Of a stretch of 64,000 nt of DNA, positions 62,771 through 64,000 are shown piece after piece. Under the pieces are notes generated by a model. That model was not told the origin of the DNA. It saw only the letters and a program-made list of their open reading frames with translations, and searched no databases. The stretch spans positions 1 to 64,000 of the forward strand of contig NZ_CABVHJ010000025.1 in the NCBI RefSeq assembly GCF_902497745.1, read 5' to 3'. The DNA comes from Pseudomonas fluorescens (GTDB lineage: Bacteria > Pseudomonadota > Gammaproteobacteria > Pseudomonadales > Pseudomonadaceae). The translations under genes and the position numbers were made by a program. Position 1 is the stretch's first letter. Every line of letters starts with the position of its first letter.

Positions 62771-64000
62771 ATGCCTGACTCCTCGCAACTCGTAATCGGC
62801 GCCGATCTCGCAGGCCAACAGATTGCTCAGGCCATGCGCCTGGCGAACCGCCACGGATTGGTCGCCGGCGCCACCGGTACCGGTAAAACCGTCACCTTGC
62901 AGCGTTTGGCCGAGGCGTTCAGCGACGCTGGCGTCGCGGTGTTTGCCGCTGATATCAAGGGTGATCTGTGCGGACTCGGTGCGGCCGGCAACCCGCAAGG
63001 CAAGGTTGCCGAGCGCATCGCCGGGATGCCGTGGCTCAACCACAAGCCGCAGGCTTATCCGGTGACCTTGTGGGATATCCACGGTGAGTCCGGTCATCCG
63101 CTGCGCACCACGCTGAGCGAAATGGGCCCGCTGCTGATCGGCAGCCTGCTGGAGCTGACCGACAGTCAGCAGTCGGCGCTCTACGCAGCCTTTAAGGTCG
63201 CCGATCGCGAAGGTCTGTTGCTGCTGGATCTGAAAGATCTGAAGGCGCTGCTCAATCACCTCAAGGACAACCCGCAACTGTTGGGCGAAGACGCGGCGTT
63301 GATGACCACCGGTTCCAGTCAGGCGCTGTTGCGCCGCCTGGCGATTCTTGAGCAGCAGGGCGCCGAAGCCTTGTTTGGCGAACCGGCACTGCAACTCGAA
63401 GACATTCTGCAGCCGACCGCCGATGGCCGTGGGCGCATTCACTTGCTCGACGCCAGCCGTCTGGTGCACGAGGCGCCGAAGGTCTACGCGACGTTCCTGT
63501 TGTGGCTGCTGGCGGAGCTGTTCGAGCAGTTGCCGGAGCGCGGCGATGCCGATAAACCGCTGCTGGCGCTGTTTTTCGATGAGGCGCATTTGCTCTTTGG
63601 TGATACGCCCAAGGCTCTGCAGGAGCGGCTGGAACAAGTGGTGCGCTTGATTCGTTCCAAAGGTGTGGGCGTGTATTTCGTCACGCAGTCACCGGCGGAC
63701 TTGCCGGATGACGTGCTGGCGCAACTGGGCCTGCGCATCCAGCATGGCTTGCGCGCCTTTACCGCCAAAGAGCAGAAATCCCTGCGCGCGGTGGCGGACG
63801 GCTTCCGGCCGAATCCGGCGTTTGACAGTTTGTCGGTGCTGACCGAGCTGGGGATTGGCGAAGCACTGGTCGGCACGCTGACGGAAAAAGGCACGCCGGA
63901 AATGGTCCAGCGCGTACTCGTGGCACCGCCGCAATCGCGGATCGGGCCGTTGACCGAGACCGAGCGCACGCTGTTGATTGCGGGTTCGCCGTTCAAGGGG
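62771..64000 (+). CDS. HerA-like ATPase, DUF853 family (cut by window end)
   Basis: First 410 codons of a gene that runs off the window end with no stop. Walker A is GATGTGKTV at residues ~33-41, Walker B LLALFFDEAHLLF, with the family motifs VFAADIKGDL, VRLIRSKGVGVYFVTQSPADLPD and an HGLRAFTAKEQKSLRA arginine-finger region. This is the DUF853/YjgR-type branch of HerA/FtsK ATPases; proteins of this type are about 490-500 aa, so roughly 80-90 residues are missing here. Cellular role is not established to my knowledge; relatives are DNA or protein translocases. Divergent from the chemoreceptor. Confidence 0.88.
   Translation, partial: MPDSSQLVIGADLAGQQIAQAMRLANRHGLVAGATGTGKTVTLQRLAEAFSDAGVAVFAADIKGDLCGLGAAGNPQGKVAERIAGMPWLNHKPQAYPVTLWDIHGESGHPLRTTLSEMGPLLIGSLLELTDSQQSALYAAFKVADREGLLLLDLKDLKALLNHLKDNPQLLGEDAALMTTGSSQALLRRLAILEQQGAEALFGEPALQLEDILQPTADGRGRIHLLDASRLVHEAPKVYATFLLWLLAELFEQLPERGDADKPLLALFFDEAHLLFGDTPKALQERLEQVVRLIRSKGVGVYFVTQSPADLPDDVLAQLGLRIQHGLRAFTAKEQKSLRAVADGFRPNPAFDSLSVLTELGIGEALVGTLTEKGTPEMVQRVLVAPPQSRIGPLTETERTLLIAGSPFKG

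Overview
The window looks like a chromosomal segment of a Pseudomonas of the fluorescens lineage. Evidence: high-GC coding with typical Pseudomonas codon use, an MvaT-type H-NS protein, REPIN-type palindromic repeats built on the GTGGGAGCGAGC core, and a gene order (fumarase, diguanylate cyclase, ferredoxin reductase, enoyl-CoA hydratase, pyruvate kinase, then the MoxR/DUF58 operon, sbcB, mvaT, purU and a PctA-like chemoreceptor) that matches, from memory, the PA4333 to PA4308 stretch of P. aeruginosa. No rRNA, tRNA, CRISPR array or insertion sequence was seen.

Layout. 0-12.6 kb: a decarboxylase/aldehyde dehydrogenase pair (probable 2-ketoarginine catabolism), an AraC regulator, small oxidoreductase-type genes, a secreted repeat protein, a DUF347 membrane protein, and a C4/alpha-ketoglutarate uptake unit (KgtP-type MFS transporter plus a DctB/DctD-like two-component system) whose transporter has a good sigma-54 promoter. 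12.6-22.8 kb, minus strand: Tc toxin B and C components (TcaC/TcdB-like 1508 aa, two TccC-like Rhs proteins with different C-terminal toxin regions, and a 75-aa TccC tip remnant between them). 22.9-30.9 kb: conserved core genes. 31.2-47.3 kb, plus strand: a Tc A-component operon in which the A subunit is split in two (1206 and 1365 aa) and flanked on both sides by large Ig-like repeat proteins (1130 and 1569 aa). 47.3-64 kb: a six-gene MoxR/DUF58/SpoIIM/RDD operon, sbcB, mvaT, purU, a three-gene glycosyltransferase/deacetylase/flippase-like operon, an amino-acid-type chemoreceptor and the start of a HerA-like ATPase.

The most interesting result is the two-part Tc locus. The two halves are about 8 kb apart on opposite strands with housekeeping genes between, yet both carry the same rare 20-bp palindrome with an invariant CTGTCAGATCTGACAG core (CTG-N10-CAG, lux-box-like) upstream, and a degenerate version lies upstream of the first Ig-like gene. 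This suggests one LuxR-type regulator, not encoded here, switches on A, B, C and the Ig proteins together. The order Ig - A1 - A2 - Ig copies the chi1 - yenA1 - yenA2 - chi2 order of the Yersinia entomophaga Yen-Tc locus, so the Ig proteins may be accessory or targeting subunits in place of chitinases.

Repeats: three REPINs of two sequence types, and five copies of a larger element of about 160-190 bp with CCCTCACCC...GGGTGAGGG inverted ends, one of which contains an internal 162-bp tandem duplication.
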